DNA of 64,000 nt, taken from the NCBI RefSeq assembly GCF_041381155.1, contig NC_091134.1:29765540-29829539 (forward strand), in the 5' to 3' direction. This document shows, in pieces, positions 20,242 through 34,207 of this stretch. Below the pieces are notes generated by a model. It did not search any database, was not told the DNA's origin, and saw nothing but the letters and a program-made list of their open reading frames with translations. This stretch comes from Argopecten irradians. Its lineage: Eukaryota; Mollusca; Bivalvia; Pectinida; Pectinidae. Both the position numbers and the translations under genes were made by a program. The first letter of the stretch is position 1; each line of letters starts with the position of its first letter.

Positions 20242-23130
20242 CTAGAAACGTATGTTACATGTATTGATAGTATAATATATAACAATCCCAAAAAAAATGT
20301 CATCGTATTTTTTTTACGTAGCATTTGGAGAACTTTTGGAATTTGTGAAACTTTAATTATGTTTTTAAGATTAAATCGAAATAAGCTTAAATTGGAGACC
20401 TATAATTCTTCTGATTACTGACAACATACTTAAGCAAGACTTATGTCTAATTGGTTGAAAAGTGTTTCACCAAATTTGTATTGTAGGGCGGGATATAGCT
20501 AATAACATTTCATATATAGTGATGGGATCGATCAAGCTATAAACTCAAAATTGATTAGGAAAAGCTTAATCTTGAAACAGTTTTGTTAAAGATTGCATTT
20601 GAAAAGCGCTTTATCAAATGGATTGAATACTTGCAATGCGTTTTCAGCTAACAGCTGAGGCTTTGGACCAAATAATTTTGAAAAGAGTTGATATTGATGG
20701 AATTAGAGAACCTTTGTTCGACAAAGAGGAAAGGTATTTCAGCATGAGGATGATATAACGTTAACTTCAAAACAAATTCTCTATTAATGGGGTATTTTAT
20801 GTAATAGGTAAATGCATCGCTAGATGACGAATGACGGGTTTTTTAAACCAGAAGCACACGCAGTAGTCTTTTTCTTCAGTTTCAAAAGGTGCTTACACTA
20901 TTACCACCATTGTAAAGTTTGATTTTTTTAATTTTACTTCAAGATAAAAATATTCAAAATAATTAATTACGGCCAAAATAAAAGTCCATAGACTATACCC
21001 TAATTTGGATCGAAGTACTGATTGCGCATCCATGAACTTTCAGAAATTGATTTGAAGATGAAATACTTTAAAATTAGATTTAAATCTGTATTTAGATTTC
21101 TTAAAATCAACAATATATTAAAGAAAGACAAAGGAAAATATTTCCTATCTTTCGTTGGAAACATGAAATTAGGTTTATCTTGTTTTATTTGCAAGTTCAA
21201 GCGTTTGCAATCACGGGGATATGAGAATTAGTTACATATTATATAATCATGGACCCATCAGAGTGCCCTAAGACCATTTTAGACGTTTAAGAGGTCTAGA
21301 TAAAAAACGATAAAAATCATACTCTACATGGAACTATATACGAGAAGGGTGGAAACTCACAGACTCAAAATTTCTAACCCGCCTACGTTTAGCTGCTATA
21401 AAAATACATTTCTAGTACATCGTCATAAACACGGTTACTACCGTTGGAAAGAGCGATAACTTTCCTTTCAAAATCATCCTACACATATATACAACGTCCC
21501 GTCAGTAAGACGATATAAGCCCCATTATGACAAACATCTTGAAAATCAGCTAATTAAAATTCATACTGGCTGTGTGGCCGATATAATATGCATGAGCGAG
21601 GCTTCGGCTGCAATCTCATTGGCCGGCTATAAAAAGTCTCTCTTCTCGGGACGTTGTACATCTATATATGGATTTCGCCGTTACTGATCAAACATATACA
21701 ACTGTGGACTTTTTGAAGATTTTAGAATTTTTGGCCCATGTGACATTCGATGAAGTTCAAAGTCATTCATATTAACATACTTTGAAGGCAATTATGTCAG
21801 CATGCTGTATGCCTAATATTAGGCCTTTAGGCTTTCTAGAACTTCACAAAAAGTCATTTGAAGATTTCAGGTTTTTGACCCCTGTAACCTTGAATATATG
21901 TCAATGTAAATCATATTAACAAACTTAGTGGGCATTTATGGCAGCATGCTACAGACCTAATATTAGGCCTCTAGGTCTTCTAGAACTTCATTGGAAATCA
22001 TTTTAAGATTTCAGGATTTTTGGTTTTTGAAAAATTTCACTTTTGAACTTTGACCCTTATTTCCAACCGTAAGGTGACATTTTACAGAAACGTGTTACAT
22101 CAGTAATTTACTCCATTTTTATTCTAAATAACATATTCAAAAACGAAAGAAATTCGTCAAGCCGTGAACAAGATATTGACATAAGTTTAAAACCGGAAGT
22201 GAGTTCATAGCGGCCTTATTGGATTTTTGACTAACATGAAAATGTTGCGGTGATATCTTCAACTCATGCCCCACAATATGACACATGACACATTCATTGG
22301 CATATCTCTTACCATTTCGGAGATCCTTTGTATACAAGTTTCTGTGCAGAAGAATGATAAAACCAGAACAAAAACAATAGGTCTTTTCTACCATAGGTGA
22401 AAAGCCCTAAATATAGGTAATATACAATCGCCCGTAGCTATGAACACTCCCGTAAATGCAAAAACCAACCAAAGTCATAAGGAACATGTTTTGTTTGTTC
22501 TGCATTTGTCAGCCAATGTCTTCAATCACGGGGACTTGTGAAAAAGCTAATTCAATCCAAGATTTGAAAATGTTCCACCACTTACATTTTGATGATTTTT
22601 TCTCTTACCAATGGCATTTTACATACTGTTTAATAGTGTTAAAATTAGTTTGTATTCAACGCCCATAAAAGGGTGTTTTCCATAAAACACAGTTTTTGTG
22701 TCTTAAATGTTACTACCAAAAATGACATTTTTGAGATTGTTTCTTCCATAAAACAGCCAAATGGCGCGATGGAAACATGATTTATTGTCACAATCATGCG
22801 ATCAATGTATTCTTTACGTTGACCATCATTAGATTAGATTCTCAATAATATTTTACATGACATGCACATTTTATCAACGCTTAAACAGCTTCTGAAAGGC
22901 ACAACTTTGAGAAGCCATAAACAAATAACCAAGTGACCTAAATCTTTATACTTTATAGATTTGTGACCACAACAGCATGGGCAATGCACCGCCAACAGGA
23001 AATTTGAATCAGAGATGGGGCCATTTTGGAAACAGACCCCTTACGAAGTTGTTAGTCCTAACAGGTCTTGACAGTGTGAAACAATATTTAGTACAGTGCA
23101 ATATGTATATCAGATACTGGTTTAGTTAAG
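20242..23130. other. Gene-poor interval
   Basis: AT-rich with no supported coding exon; short frames at 21000-21231 and 22137-22668 look random. It contains the dispersed repeat at 21735-22010. Confidence 0.5.
21735..22010 (+). repeat. Two-unit repeat with TAATATTAGGCCT block
   Basis: Two units of about 130 bp share CAGCATGCT, CCTAATATTAGGCCT, TTCTAGAACTTCA and a GAAGATTTCAGG-like end. Related wording recurs at 63150-63440, so this is probably a bivalve dispersed family. Confidence 0.7.
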
Positions 23131-23139
23131 TTTAATATT

Positions 23140-23760
23140 TTGTTTTATGAGGAACCTCGGGAACCCATCACCGGCCCGATTTCTCTTCCACGTACTGTTA
23201 GTAAAGTTTTTGAGCCGGTTATTAAAAATAAAAAAAAAGATCTGTATGATTTTGTCATCGATAACAATCTTCTATATACATTTCAGTCTGGAGTTTTTTT
23301 CCGGGACACTCTACTGTGTCCCAACTTGAAGAGATTTATCATAATGTTTGTGTATCATTATGAAATAAACAACAACCATGTATTTTCTATATTTCAAAAT
23401 AATTTGATAGGGTATGGCATCGTGGATTACTTAAAAAAATTCCTTTCACATGGGATTATAAATGTGAAAGAAACCAAATTGTCGTTTTTGGTGTCTGTTA
23501 GTCAAATATATAACAAGGGTCGGTTCTTGGACCATTTATATTCTTCATATTCATAAATGATATATCAGAACATTGGGTTTCCTTATCTTGGATGCAGTGC
23601 TTTTAATACTGACTCATTCAAAATTAATCTAGTTATACAAAAAATGTATCACCATCTTGTCGTTATTCATTTCCATTTCATTCCTTCCAATGTGACCAAT
23701 GATAACCGTGTCCTACTTATAACAAAAATTTTAAATGCATAGTATGAATATTTATACTAA
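23140..23760 (+). pseudogene. Decayed non-LTR reverse transcriptase fragment
   Basis: Reading across frames gives fragments of a Jockey/CR1-type RT: a PISLPRTVSKVFE block, DNNLLYTFQSG, a broken VWHRGLL, and a GSVLGP-like segment (out of frame) followed by FINDIS. Frameshifts and stops separate the pieces and no catalytic Asp pair remains. The nominal 138-residue frame from 23140 mixes true and false frames. Confidence 0.65.
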
Positions 23761-24062
23761 AATATAAAGTTAAATATTTTTAATATTTAACTTTAAATAA
23801 ATCCCATGCAATAAAGCCTCGTGATGTCACAGCGTCAACAAAATTACTATTTTCTAGGTACAATTTTAACATTTTTTTTCAGAAACTAGGGTGGATTTAC
23901 TTGAAAAGAAACAAACAGCGGAATTTGCGTTGAAAATATCACGCAATTTTCATGTATGGAGAATTGACTTTCTGTCGCGTTCTTTTTTAATTAATTTCAA
24001 AATGGCGGAAAAATCGTAGTTGTAAAATTGCAATTAAACGTCGAGGTATGAGGGGAAAAATA

Positions 24063-24207
24063 CTCTTTCATATGTTGATATAAAGTACAGGGATATTCTA
24101 CCCTCGGGATCAAAAAATGTAAAACCATCGGCAAGCCTCGGGTTTTATAACATTTTGTGACCCTCGGATAGAATATCCCTATCCTTCATATCCACATATG
24201 AAAGAAT
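24063..24207. mobile_element. MITE-like palindromic element
   Basis: Left arm CTTTCATATGTTGATAT...GGGATATTCTACCCTCGGG and a right arm that is its imperfect reverse complement (CCGAGGGT..TAGAATATCCC..ATATGAAAG), with a short loop. Typical of a small non-autonomous hairpin element; superfamily unknown. Confidence 0.72.
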
Positions 24208-24884
24208 CTAATAATATACATAGCACAATGCAATCCATATATGATAAAAAAAACCTGTACTAGGGTTGTTCAAAAAATAGTTTTTCGAGATTTTTCAGAA
24301 ATTTTGTTTAAAACGAGAATTTTCACTGCATATTCTTTAAAACGACCATCTTGGATTTCCATATAGCGGCATTCTAGGACTCTCATGCAAATGACACTAT
24401 ATCAACAGTTATCAAACCCTCATGCACTCGTATACGAAGCGTCATAATTCTATCAAAAATAACCAAGACCTCATACAAGCACTTCTCTTACACAAAGTGG
24501 CGTAATTTTATTCGGAAATGTATATTTTGATCAATTTATGTGTTTATCGTCTAACTATATCTCCCTTCGTCTCTTTATTGTTTATATGTGATCGAAATTT
24601 GTGTAGGACACAACACACTTTCTCCACATGTTTTTTTCCACGGTACCGTACTCACTATAACAAATCAATTGATCCGTACCAATATTAACATTTCTACGGA
24701 AAAGTATATAGACCTCTACTTGTTGTTTTAAATGTCATTTTTCGGACATACATTATAACTTATGTCGACATCTAACTAAAAATATATCGTAATTTAAATG
24801 TCGACATGTTTAGATAATATCACGACTTTTTTGCAATAATTTAGTCGTGAAACAAGAAATGTCAAGATACAGAAAGTCGATTTA

Positions 24885-24962
24885 GGTGTGATGTCAATAA
24901 ACTGAAGTCGATAAACTGAAGTCGATTCGATAAACTGAAGTCGATAAACTGAAGTCGATTGT
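24885..24962 (+). repeat. Short tandem motif AAACTGAAGTCGAT
   Basis: The 16-bp unit AAACTGAAGTCGATxx occurs four times with one offset. Confidence 0.75.
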
Positions 24963-27046
24963 TTCCATACAAAGCAACTTATCGTAGTGTTCAAGTCGTA
25001 CAACTTAAAAATGTCGATTTGCGAAACGCAGTAAAAAATGCCAAATTGACATAAGCTATATCGAAAAAAATGATATTGAACACAACATATAGAGGTCCAT
25101 ATATGATTCCGTAGAAAGGACCTTACCTGTTTTCATGACAATCGCTTTTATCTTATAGCGCGATCACCTTGGATTACAGTATAGCGTCTAGACTCCACTA
25201 CGCTCCATGCTTCAGACCGTAACCAATAGTTGGCTGGATTACGTAGGTAACAGACGATAGTGGTTATCTGAGTTTGCTACAAGTGTTTATATGTTGATTA
25301 TAAATGACTTAGCAAATGTTTTTGCGAAAAAATGTATTACCATTTTTATTGAATTCTCCACTACTGCAAGGTCCCTCTATAAAGGTATCGGACACCAAAT
25401 CAGATACAACCGACCATCGATTATGTCAAAAATGATTCCGATCAACCTTGGCTTAAACACACATCCCTGTACATATGTTAGAAGGGGATGTTATTCTAGC
25501 TAGCTGTTATTCTAGACATTGAGTTTTTATCTTTATCATCAGTATTTAATCAGATAGATACATTTGAATCTAATGTTGACAATTTCTCGGCTAAACTCGA
25601 CAGACATTTTAGAAATAACCGCCAAATAATCCCTAAAACATTACACGTGAGGTCAATTCGTTACTTTTTACATGCCTACAGCTGTTTATGAAACATATTT
25701 ATCATAAGACTAATATTTGCCTTAGCTTCTAACTTCTATCTCATATATGCCATCACCAGGAACCAGGTGCTTAGACATAGCAAGTAAAAAATGACTTCAG
25801 AAAAAATACGTCATATTTGATTGGCTTACTCTCAGGTCCAGATTGTTTTTATGATCCTGGAGCCTGTTTTCATATGCAAATCATTGGATTTTCTGGTTCT
25901 CCGCCAGTAAACAATACATTTCTTATCTTGTTATCTAAGCAGTTAAAGGATTACATTGAAATTATGACTTCATTTAACGCATTGCTATAGTGATTCGCAT
26001 AGGTAAATATTTTCTGTGTCTCTGGGTTTGTTCTATAATTTATGATAACGACAAATCACTTGAGTGCACCTGAAGTAGAAGCAATGATCTGTTTCGAATA
26101 TATAATAAAGATAAACATTTTAAAACGCTATCCAAACCGGTTCATTCCTTGAGCAACTTTTTATCCAAACCGGATCTCTACACAGGAGTATCATGTCAAA
26201 ACAACAGCAATATAAATCATAATATTACTTATCTAGCACATCATTAAAGGTAGGTTTCGCCCATCCTAATAGTTAATGGCTGAACGAAAACGTGCGAGAA
26301 ACAAAATGTATCTGAAAGAGAAGGAAATTGTAATGGAATCGACAGCATCTTAGGATATCTTTAGGAAGTGACAGTCATAGGTAGCATGTTACAAAAGTAG
26401 AGATAGAAGCCGCATCTGATGCGGAGCTTGCCAGAATTCTGTTGGACACATGGTAAATGTCAACACATGCCAGCGGACATGCAGTGGGGGACTATACCTA
26501 TGTTTGATGTACTATGCTAGCGAGCGTATTTCATCTTTGATCTACTTATCAATTTCAAAGTATGAAATTCTTGCTTTGATAGTTGTTGCCGCATAAGTAT
26601 TTCTCTGGGTTTTTTTACCTACCTTACGGCCTCGTTTTGGACAAAATGACATCATTGTTCTATGTAAAGCTTGACTTTGCTCGATTTTAGAGGAGTATTT
26701 TCCGGGTCAAGCTAGACAACTTACCACTTATATTGTTCGTTGTATGCATTGAAAATGGCCTGAAGATTATACCTATGTTCAGGATAAAAATTTAATTTCG
26801 TTGTCATTATATTTTATTGGGCGAAATCTACGTTTGACAAAACACAATGGTCAAAAAGGCAAACGGATTCGGGATTCGGGATTCGAATAACAAATCCGGT
26901 ACCAGCACCTTATTCGTTGTTCAAAAATGAGCAAATAAATAACAATTTCAAAACATAAAAAACAGACCAACACATAATTTCACAACTTCAAAAAAAAATA
27001 CCTCGATAAATTGTTTTGAGTTTGAATAACGAATGTGGTGCCAGCA

Positions 27047-27690
27047 CCTTAGACATATCAACCCAGCAAAGGATGGCTTTCCTTTTGAAGATATTGTGTT
27101 TGAGGGCGGTGATAATAAAGAACTAGCTTACTGTACATGTGGAACTGTTCGTGTAAGTTTTCTCATCAGAGAATAGGAAAACGTTCAGTGCACACGTGTA
27201 TTTAAAGTTTCATATCAATATTGACAATTCATTCATCTAAACACAGAGAAAAGTACAGAGTCCAGATGCCCCGGAAGGGTGCACGTTCTATGTCCGCAAG
27301 ATTTACACCATGGGAAAATATCACTAATTTTTGTAATTCATTCTATTGATTGATTTCAGCTGCATTTACTTATGTTTAATAGTAAAATCTTTACAATCTT
27401 ATAGTGGAGTTTGTAACATTCACGGATACTTATTGCTGAAATTTCCCCATGTGTTCTTCCGCTTTTTTGAACGTTTGAAAAAGATTTATATATGCACCAT
27501 TTAAAATTTTCAGTATTTTTTGTAAACTCTTTACACACGTCACAAGCCCTGGCTTATTTCCCAGCATCGAGCGTTTCGCCAAAACAAGTACGGGAGCTAT
27601 CACGGCGGCTTTGTTGTCTGTTGGATACAACTCACATGACGTAGAGAAAATTATAAAGAAATATCTGTCTAAGGATTTTAAGTTAGGTCG
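27047..27690 (+). pseudogene. Decayed patatin-like phospholipase fragment (exons 2 and 3)
   Basis: 27047-27152 matches exon 2 and keeps its GTAAGT donor, but the oxyanion loop reads GGDNKEL instead of GGGSKGL and extra residues follow. 27545-27683 matches exon 3, but its acceptor is lost (ACAA for ACAG), part of the exon start is deleted, and GTSAG reads Lys-Thr-Ser-Thr-Gly. The catalytic machinery is destroyed. Orientation is opposite to copies A and B. Confidence 0.82.
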
Positions 27691-30066
27691 ATATCAGTAT
27701 AGGGATACCAATATCATGGTTGTACTTACAAGAATAGAAATAGTAATAAGTCATTATAACACCAATTTGAGCGAATCAATGATCCTTGATTTTTATGTTC
27801 GTTATATATGCCCAAAATATATTTAGGAAGCACTATGTACTGACAGTGAGAGCGAATGCCAGATATCCATAAATTTAAAATTATTTCATCAGTTCGATAA
27901 TTATTCTTGCGTTTTATGTTCAGTATCCAGCTTTGATTTTTAAAGATATTGAAATATTTTGTCAATGATGTGAATCCGTCTGTTGTAGACTACTTTTATG
28001 TCTAATGTTCTTCCCAGTATTACCCTCATCCACACATTTCACATTCAAAAGTAGTGACTTGTCAATTGAATCAACCCTAACGTCAAGGTTACCTAATACT
28101 ATTCTTATAGTGTAATTATTGTCGGTATTTTTTCCTCCGGACATTCCGGTTTCACCAACTTTTTTGTGCTTTAAAATGACCCTTTATGTTTATAGGATGA
28201 AAAGCAAAATCAAAACATACAAAATAAGTTCGATAAAACTAGTAGATAAAGCCTTGTCGCAACCGTGGCCTACAATGGACAGCCATTTGTATTTTTCCTC
28301 AAATCTAGACAAAAACAGTGTGCCAACATATTGATTAAAGCTGGAGCTCAAAGGTATACATACACTGGCCATACAGTTTATACCCCTGGTTACGTAAAAA
28401 AACATGCAATGTAGCCAAGTCTTTGGGCTAACTTGATATAAAGGATCGTTTGCTGATCGAGAAAAAATTGCAACATGAAAAAGCATTTATGTATGTACAT
28501 GCATTGGTCTTTAAATTTAGTTGAATTCTGATGTAACTTATTTTATATATGTAACTTTAAACTTTAAAAGAATAAACCTATCCAAAGTAATAACAGTAAT
28601 TAAATGTATTATCCCCCGTTAAATCTAGTGATATAAATCCCTTCTTTGGTACAGTTGAACATGCTTAGGTAGCATCCCTGGTTCGTTACTTGTTAGCATT
28701 TCAATTTGTAAATGTAACCATCATATTTACACTTGTTAGGCTTGTTAACTATACGCAGATACTAGCCGAGTTTGTTTACCATAACTGCATAGTAACATTG
28801 AACTTTGAACTTGCGTATGAAAATGTTCTATGCAACGTATAGGGGCTACTTTTTTAAAAGAAACACATGCCTTTGTTTACATTTTGACGTACATTACATT
28901 TATAATTTTGTTTTTCATAGAATTTTGGAAAAATGTAAACAGTATATATATTATATTTATATATAATACAAATATTTTTTTTTAAATTAACAGTTGTATT
29001 AAAGAAACGGGAAAAAATATCCCGACGTGCAGTGCTTTCATTTTTGTTCAAAATGGTGGATGTCAAATGTAAACAAATACCTATGTGTCTGTCTTCGTTC
29101 TACGATCGAGTCTTTGGTATGGACGGGCGTGAGGTCCTCTGACATAAGTCAGTTACACAAGTGAAGTTGTTTCATATATTGATGAATCTACCTTAGATTA
29201 TATAATCACAGGGCTCCCAAGGATGCAATACCGTCAAGTCAGACGACAATCTCAAACACATCGAGCTACTTGAACACCGGTGTTTTGACAAACACCAGTG
29301 TGCAAGCGTGCGTCAGCTTCGCCTCGCTGCACAATGACGGTCACCGAGTTCACACATATGGCCGAGTACAAATACTTCATGTAATTATGCATTATATTAA
29401 CCTTTACTAAAAGTAAATACATATTTAAATATCCGATCTAATTAAATACAATTATCTCTGAAAGTTATTTTGTTATTGCATGAATTATAAATAAAAAATA
29501 GCACGAGTGTAAATATAGGGATTGGTTTCGCTTTTATGCTAACCATGCTTGTATAGAGCAATTCCTTTAAGAGTTTATTTTAGAACCCCGCCATATATGT
29601 CATATTTGCACTATATGGTTCACAACCGCTGTTATTTTTATAATAGTCTAAGATAAGAGAAGTACATTCTTCAATGACAAGATTGATAATTTGCAGGAAG
29701 ATCAAGTTTATGTTCAACTAATATAATGATGTTTTCTTTTCAAACAATATATATCAAAAACCTAGGAAAATGCCGATTCCTCTTTTTTAAAATAATATCA
29801 AAGTGACATGCATATATAAAATTAGTAAAATCGTTATATGTTTTATGCGATAGCCCACGAAAATGATTGTCTGTAAGATAGAATTGTTACGTTAATGACT
29901 AGTGTCTCCATATTTATTAAACGTTAAGGCCTTACTTATAACTTCCATAAAAACTGCTGAGTTCACACATTTGATCTTGTGTCTAGACTGTTGGTCTTTA
30001 TGTTGAATAGTTGGTGACTTTCGGCCCCTTATCTGTCCCTTATCGGTCCCTTATCTTTACCATATT
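27047..30066 (+). repeat. Inverted segmental duplication, left arm
   Basis: Plus-strand text aligns, exon and intron alike, with the reverse complement of 47897-50263 (patatin copy B exon 2 to intron 3). Anchors: AGATGCCCCGGAAGGGTG (27265), GTCTAATGTTCTTCCC (28000) and CCCTTATCGGTCCCTTATCT (30035), in matching order. The left arm is longer because of insertions. Divergence is considerable, so the event is old. Confidence 0.85.
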
Positions 30067-33000
30067 TACAAAATTATACAGGGTTTGGATGTCCTCGCGG
30101 CGACATCCGAGCAAAAATATATATTAATTTTTGAGATGATCCCTGAAACAGTCGTAGTTGGCCTCGGAGTCCGTATCTGCTGCGACGTTAGAAATGTCTA
30201 TTGTAACAACGTTTTTTCCAAGCATTATTGAATCTCAACCGTTGTTGGATGGAGAAGAATTACCATGTGAATGGTGAATTACTTCAAATTTTCAGCTAAA
30301 AATTGCTGATTTCAGTCATAAAAAGTGTCTAGAAACTACCTAGAAGTACCCAGAATTTCAAATGAACTAAACAGGTTTCTATCCCTTATATATACGAAAA
30401 ATTTATTTACATATATCATGATTTTATTTTGTAAAATGAAACATGTGTCTTTTGTTGCAACCTAATAGATCATGTAGATAAACACACTCGCCGCACGCTT
30501 CTCCACAACAATTGTTAGGGAAGAAATAATGAAGAAAACTTGTTTTTTATTGATATTTTTTTTGTCTCTGCAGATGTGTGCTACGGACTCATTGATCATG
30601 AAATCGACACCTGTTTCAATGGTCATTACATAGGTCTCCCCACCCTTACATTACAGCAGCGACATTTTTTAAGTTTGTTTTTACACATCCGATAGTCCTT
30701 ATGTGGATATGTTGCAGTAGTGAAGTTTTCCGAGTATACAATTCGTTAATACCACGATAATTACCCGTAGTTAGAGGTTACACAGCTAGTGGTTGTTGAA
30801 TATATAATTCATTCCACATGAATGAGTCACTTTTTTAAAGAAAAATTAGTGCAAAATGGTGCATATGTATATTACTTATTACTTGTTTCTACATAACATC
30901 ATTGTAAATTGTGCAAATTACAGTAATGTAAACTATGTAAATATGGATACATTACTGTATCTATAATACAGCTCCAAACTTACCTCAAACTCTCTCAGCC
31001 ACCTTGTTACACACTAGTGATAGAGTAACTATCTTTTAACAAAACATATCCCGAGGTATAGATTCAGCAATACCAGCGCATGCGCTTTAATGCCTTCCTA
31101 CAGATGTATTGAGTGAAGATTACCTCGTAATAACTAAGGTAAATGTTGTTTTGTCTGCGAGTGAAGATTCGTGTAAACAGGTTTGTCAGCTCTCAGGGTT
31201 TTTTTATGACCCATTATCTCCAATGTTTGTGTCACATTGAGACATTATCTCACGATATTTGTGCTCTGTTACATTCTCACGCTAAGTCATATACTGTAAC
31301 CATACATAATGCAGTATGTACTCTCACTTACTACGTAAAAAAACACTGATTATTACCATAAACAATCAGATTATCATAAAAGTATCTGCTTTGTTAGAAC
31401 ATACATTAAACACTAAGTTTATCTTTGTCAGCTTCAATCAGTAACGCACACATACATTACCAAACATTCTTGATCTACTCTAACGTAACATTAGTTTTCC
31501 GTGCTTTATGTGTTATTTGATGTATTACAATGGTACACATATGTAAATAAATAATTGCACTTGAATGAATGAAGCTTTTGCAAGTCGAATGTTGATATCA
31601 CACGAAATATTTTAAAATTACTAGTGCCCTAATGTAAATACACATATGTGCAGTCACAGAAAATAATATCAATATATATTATTCAAGTTATAACAAGCAA
31701 CTTTTTAAAACACCATTTTAGAAAAAAATACACTTGCATTTCTACAACCCACTTTAAAAACTTAACGCACTTTGAAAAATTAATTATGATGTATGTTCAA
31801 CGCAATGATGAAAATATTTAACCATATTTTTTATAAATGCCTTTTATGCTACATATTTATATCGTCATGCCATAGGATGAAATCATTGTTATACAGAGTA
31901 GCCATAAGATGAAATCATTGTTATACAGAATAGCGCTTATTGTGGTCATGTCTGAGGCTATTGCTTTATGAACCAATACTGAAAATAGTTTGAATATATA
32001 TTATTATATATATTTAATATTTATTAAATATGAACATTTGTTGAGGTAAATGCTAGCTTCATCTTTTAGTCGTAATGCATGCAAATGTGTGTGATATTTG
32101 TTTTTCATAGTCATTTCTTGAGGCTAATATTACTTATTATCACCCTAAGGACCGAGGACGGTGCCTTAATTATTCAAGGTTCTACCAGAGACGTATAACA
32201 CCATAATATGCAAATCAAAAGTCCATATTTTTATATTAGGTATAGATCCGTGTTTTTTTCCTAATTTAATAAAGGTGTTTTGATGTGCATGTTGAGGAAA
32301 CGATGGTTATAGGGCACCAGATGAACGCCTTCCTGGACAGTGGAGTTCATATGCGCAATATCAACCTGGTTGCGACGTTACAATGCACATGTAGAAAATT
32401 TTATATTTGTAAAAAAAAGTGATAACATGGTGTCGATATACTATATATCGACCTTCTTGTGGGGAATCACACCATATCAAATATATAAAATTATACCATC
32501 CAATGCTTGTAAGATCTTGTGTTAAAATTTTTTTCCATATACGGTTTTGAAAATCCTGAAATTATCATGTAAAGATTTTTCCTAAGAAATCCTACCACAA
32601 GTTCGCGATTTGGCTCTTGATTCACCATATAACTTATTTTTCACTACTTGCGCATAGAAATATTCATTTCATCGACCCATTAAATGAATATTACTTTAGG
32701 TTGTCAGTTCAACGTAGCGACATCAATCAAGGACGTGATAACTGGATTTATAACTGGTATGATCAACATTTGTTGAATTGTATAAACGACTTTTCATGCA
32801 CTGAAAGGGGTATAGTCCGGTGGCTTATGTCGGGTTTAGGGGTTCCGTGGGCACTTCTTGATGAAGTTTGACACCATATACCAAAATGTTCAGTAGGTCA
32901 TCCTCTTTCGGAAAAATGATGGTGTCAATTTTGTTTACCATGCGGTGGGGTCAACATTAGGTGTCAAAGGTCATATGGCCAAATATGCAATAATAGCTCA

Positions 33001-33524
33001 TCTGATCTGTTGGTAACATTTCATTAAATATAATGGCCGACATACCCGGCATTCAGTTACTGAACGTTGAAAAGTTAGGTGAGTAATTCTTTTTATTATG
33101 TTTTAGTCACATATCGCTATATGAAATGTATAATTGAAGTTTTTAATGTTAAGTGTTTCTTAAAGGAGACGCACAACTTACGATGTCATGAAATAAGCCA
33201 ATCAGAATAGTTGAATTAGACTGCAAACGTTGGTCTGTAAGAATGAGCAAATTTCCTTATTATGATTTTTTATTAGACTCTACATCCTTTATTGTTTGAT
33301 CAAACCAAACTAATTACTTGTAGCATAAATATAGTTGCTAATTTCTTCCATATCACACTGTCAAATTAGCAACCCCGTTTATTTTCTCTAGAATTGCACG
33401 AGGTAAAATTATAATGTTTTAAACATACAAAGATAATGAAATAAACATTTAAATAACATTGAATGTATGTGCTTATCTACGGCGGCGTATTAGGGCCACT
33501 ACAAAATTTTATTTATTTTGTACG
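30067..33524. other. Gene-poor interval
   Basis: Contains copy 3 of the three-copy repeat at 30128-30190 and otherwise AT-rich sequence. Frames at 31143, 32340 and 32617 are short and lack splice or homology support. Confidence 0.45.
30128..30190 (-). repeat. Three-copy dispersed repeat, copy 3
   Basis: Minus-strand block with GATACGGACTCCGAGGCC, preceded on that strand by TCTAACGTCGCAG, which resembles a splice acceptor. Homologous to 108-180 and 1540-1602. Confidence 0.5.
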
Positions 33525-33650
33525 TACAAGTTAGTATCTTGTACGTACAAGTTAGTATCTTGTACGTACAAGATAGTATCTTGTACGTACAACTTAGTAT
33601 CTTGTACGTACAACTTAGTATCTTGTACGTACAAGATAGTATCTATGAAA
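33525..33650. repeat. 21-bp minisatellite built on a palindrome
   Basis: Six units of TTAGTATCTTGTACGTACAAG or close variants. Each contains the 14-bp perfect palindrome CTTGTACGTACAAG. The period is divisible by three, so 7-residue peptide repeats appear in both strands; these are artefacts. Confidence 0.9.
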
Positions 33651-33885
33651 ATTGGTATATAGAGGTTATGAAGTATGCATATTAACATGGAAACACTTCC
33701 GAAATGCTTGGTTTCCATGGTAACAAAATGGGAAACTCTGAATGGTGAAAATTTAGAATTTTTTTAGATATGAGTGAAAATTCATACATATGGGTTTTTT
33801 TTGTTTTTTTTTTTTGTTTTACTTGAAATATCAATTTGTAGTCAAAATAATTAGTAAATATCATTATGTTTGTTTGTTTGTTTGA

Positions 33886-34207
33886 TTAATTAACGTCTTA
33901 TTAACAGCTATGGTCATGTAAGGACGGCCTCTCATGTATGCGGTGTGTTGCTTGTATGTTGTGCGAGGTGAGTGTTTCGGGAGACTGCGGTATATTCATG
34001 TTGTGTCTTCTTGTATAGTGGAACTTTTGCCCTTTTTATAGTGCTATATCACTGAAGCATGCCGCCGAAGACACCAAGCAACACACCCCACCCGGTCACA
34101 TTATACTGACAACGGGCGAACCAGTCGTCCCACTCCCTTTTTGCTGAGCGCTAAGCAGGAGCAGAAACTACCACTTTTACAGACTTTGGTGTGTCTCGGC
34201 CATTATA
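33886..34207 (+). repeat. Dispersed repeat, copy 2 (first at 9011-9330)
   Basis: Starts with TTAACGTCTTATTAACAGC and GGTCATGTAAGGACG, which also occur around the insertion point of the element at 57650, so it shares a head with the SINE-like family there. The rest matches 9011-9330. Confidence 0.8.

Larger units (their letters stand above)
23761..27046. other. Gene-poor interval with an inverted-repeat element
   Basis: No supported exon. Contains the palindromic element at 24063-24207, a short tandem motif at 24885-24962, and a pair of GAATAAC..CAGCACCTTA blocks near 26885 and 27020. Confidence 0.5.

Noticed and set aside
23140..23556. 138-residue plus-strand frame as a gene
   Set aside because: It is a patchwork of in- and out-of-frame pieces of a decayed RT.
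33459..33718. Frames with seven-residue repeats on both strands
   Set aside because: By-products of the 21-bp minisatellite.
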